From contig SXSP01000166.1 of assembly GCA_005792225.1 (NCBI GenBank), positions 1 to 7,325 of the forward strand: a stretch of 7,325 bases of DNA, read 5' to 3'. The notes beneath the pieces were generated by a model that was not told the origin of the DNA, made no database searches, and saw nothing but the letters and a program-made list of their open reading frames with translations. Numbering within the stretch: position 1 is the first letter of the stretch; each line of letters begins with the position of its first letter. Source of the DNA: Bdellovibrionales bacterium. GTDB taxonomy: Bacteria > Bdellovibrionota > Bdellovibrionia > Bdellovibrionales > JAMPXM01. Positions 5,994 to 7,325 of this stretch are shown here, piece by piece. Position numbers and translations under genes: made by a program.

Positions 5994-6856
5994 GTTTCAC
6001 CTTTCAAAGCGACCGAAGCCAGATAAAGTCTGACGAACGCGCGGGGGTCAAGTTCTTCCGCACGCGCGGTCGCCGAGTGACCGTGAGTCACGAGGAGCTC
6101 CTCGATTTTCGGAAGAAAACCTTCCCGACTTCCGAAGTAGGAGCCGTAGAGATTCCGCGTGAGGAGCTTGCGACGCTGCGAAAAGGCGGCCTTTGCGAAG
6201 TCGAGGTAGCCTTGGGCCGAGACTCCATCCCCTTGAATCCAATCCGTCGGGCGGCGCTTAAAGCTCAACACTCGGCTCGATACGTTCGGCGGAGGAAAAA
6301 AAGAACCCGGCCCGGCATCGACGACCTTCTGAGTTTCCCAGAACGTTTGCGCGATCACCGTGAGGAGCCCGTACTCTTTCGTGCTGGAGGTAGCCGTGAT
6401 TCTTTGCGCGACTTCCTTTTGAAACATGAGAACCAGGCGCGTGATCCCGGCGGGCGTGAGCGACCGATCAATCACGAGGCTCGATGAAATTTGATACGGA
6501 AGATTACTTACGAAGAGTGAGTCGGGCTTGAGCCCGAGCGAGTTCCAATCGAGCTTGAGTGCATCTGTTTCAACAACTTGGATCGGGGTCGACTCGGCCC
6601 GCTTGCGCCACGATTCGGCGAACCGGCGATCGAGTTCCACGCGAACCATGGGCCGGCCGAGCTGCAGCAAATCATCGGTGATGGCGCCGAGCCCGGGCCC
6701 GACTTCGACGAGATCGCTAAAGGGTGCGGACGTCGCCGCTTGCAGAATCTTTTCGACGACGGCGTCGCTGATGAGAAAGTTCTGACCGAGCGAGCGCTTC
6801 GGCTCGGCACCCAACTCGTGAAGTTTAGCGAGAATCTTTTCTTTTCGCGAACTCAT
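5990..6856 (-). CDS. rsmA: 16S rRNA (adenine1518-N6/adenine1519-N6)-dimethyltransferase RsmA (KsgA)
   Basis: RsmA uses S-adenosylmethionine to dimethylate two adjacent adenines in the 3'-terminal hairpin of 16S rRNA, a late checkpoint in 30S assembly. The 288-residue product shows SLGQNFL (22-28), the SAM-binding motif VEVGPGLGAIT (50-60), the acidic ribose-binding VELD (73-76), DALKLDW after motif III, and the catalytic NLPY (118-121). FFPPPNVSS and FSQRRKLLTRNL mark the C-terminal part. No key residue is missing. I chose the ATG at 6856 over a GTG at 6877. The ATG shares ATGA with the tsaD stop and has TGAGGG seven bases upstream (6864-6869), while the GTG lacks a ribosome binding site and would add only seven residues. 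It is the middle gene of a coupled tsaD-rsmA-smpB run. Confidence 0.97.
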   Translation of the reverse strand: MSSRKEKILAKLHELGAEPKRSLGQNFLISDAVVEKILQAATSAPFSDLVEVGPGLGAITDDLLQLGRPMVRVELDRRFAESWRKRAESTPIQVVETDALKLDWNSLGLKPDSLFVSNLPYQISSSLVIDRSLTPAGITRLVLMFQKEVAQRITATSSTKEYGLLTVIAQTFWETQKVVDAGPGSFFPPPNVSSRVLSFKRRPTDWIQGDGVSAQGYLDFAKAAFSQRRKLLTRNLYGSYFGSREGFLPKIEELLVTHGHSATARAEELDPRAFVRLYLASVALKGET

Positions 6857-7325
6857 GACTTCGCCCTCACCAACCACTCGGGCAAGTTCTGCGGAAGCGG
6901 GGCCGCTCCGAGCGGAGCGCGTGGCTCCGGGCCCAGAGTTTGGGGTGAGACTTCTCCCCGATTGAGTCTCTGAATTCCCGCGTATCCGATCATCGCGGCG
7001 TTGTCGGTGCAGTAACGTATGGGCGGGACGACGAGTTCTATTCCCTCACCCATGGCCCATTCCTGAGCACGCGTGCGTAATCTTGAATTCGCGCTGACAC
7101 CGCCCGTAAGCACCGCGCGAGAGAGTCCCTCACGCTTCACAGCCTTGGCGATGCGATCCAAGAGAACGTCGACGACCGCTTCCTGAAAACTTGCGCAGAG
7201 ATCGGCGAGCACACCGGGCCTCGCATCATCCTTTGAAGCCGCGGCCAACGCGAGATCGCTCGCAAGCTCGGCACGCTCTTCGGGCGAGAGCCCATCGATC
7301 ACCCGCCGGGCCGCCGACTTAAGGC
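6853..7325 (-). CDS. tsaD: tRNA N6-threonylcarbamoyladenosine synthase subunit TsaD, C-terminal part
   Basis: TsaD transfers the threonylcarbamoyl group onto A37 of ANN-decoding tRNAs, working with TsaB and TsaE to make t6A. Only the last 157 or so codons are inside the window, and the frame is open to the right edge. The first visible residues, LKSAARRVIDGL, match the family's SGLKT segment. Further on are LTGGVSANSRLR, the nucleotide-binding glycine motif, and YCTDNAAMIGYAG, which contains the aspartate of the ASKHA-type metal/ATP site. A GTG at 7300-7302 looks like a start but is internal. The C-terminal tail after GYAG is about 40 residues and Pro-rich. The TGA overlaps the rsmA start as ATGA (6853-6856), so the two are translationally coupled. 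The N-terminal half, including the metal-binding histidines, cannot be checked here. Confidence 0.95.
   Translation of the reverse strand, partial: LKSAARRVIDGLSPEERAELASDLALAAASKDDARPGVLADLCASFQEAVVDVLLDRIAKAVKREGLSRAVLTGGVSANSRLRTRAQEWAMGEGIELVVPPIRYCTDNAAMIGYAGIQRLNRGEVSPQTLGPEPRAPLGAAPLPQNLPEWLVRAKS

Noticed and set aside
6854..6877. GTG at 6877 as the rsmA start
   Set aside because: It has no ribosome binding site. The ATG at 6856 has TGAGGG at proper spacing and the classic ATGA overlap with tsaD.
1..7325. tmRNA, tRNA, CRISPR array or mobile element
   Set aside because: I looked for a tmRNA gene near smpB, for tandem repeats and for transposase or integrase motifs and saw none. Coding sequences fill almost the whole window.

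Overview
This window is a compact stretch of bacterial chromosome. It carries eight protein-coding genes, two of them cut by the window edges, and very little intergenic DNA. There is no RNA gene, CRISPR array, insertion sequence or prophage signal. The DNA is moderately GC-rich and codon use looks even throughout, so nothing points to recent transfer. The mix of universal housekeeping genes with poorly conserved charged coiled-coil proteins and a lipoprotein suggests a Gram-negative bacterium. Bdellovibrionota or a related former deltaproteobacterial lineage is my guess from gene style only, with low confidence.

Left part (1-1822, + strand): a nearly complete dsbD, the inner-membrane reductant conduit for periplasmic disulfide and cytochrome c maturation pathways. 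Its first codons lie outside the window. It converges on an unrecognised cytoplasmic coiled-coil gene (1873-2433, - strand). A perfect 30-bp palindrome (1835-1864) lies between the two stop codons and probably acts as a shared terminator.

Middle part (2434-4652): a 141-bp divergent intergenic region separates the coiled-coil gene from a + strand pair. The pair is an unrecognised 381-residue soluble protein and an RluB-type 23S rRNA pseudouridine synthase. The two overlap by 31 bp and are probably translationally coupled.

Right part (4646-7325, - strand): a tightly packed operon reads tsaD (partial), rsmA, smpB and then a lipoprotein gene. tsaD/rsmA share an ATGA and rsmA/smpB share a GTGA start/stop overlap. 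The lipoprotein gene follows 43 bp after smpB and overlaps the end of convergent rluB by 7 bp. The shared theme is translation quality: t6A tRNA modification (TsaD), 16S rRNA dimethylation (RsmA), ribosome rescue (SmpB) and, on the other strand, 23S pseudouridylation (RluB).

I do not see a clearly new multi-gene system. The most interesting items are the lipoprotein with a strict 11-residue aromatic periodicity, the perfect palindrome between convergent genes, the unknown protein coupled to rluB, and the long-heptad coiled-coil protein.
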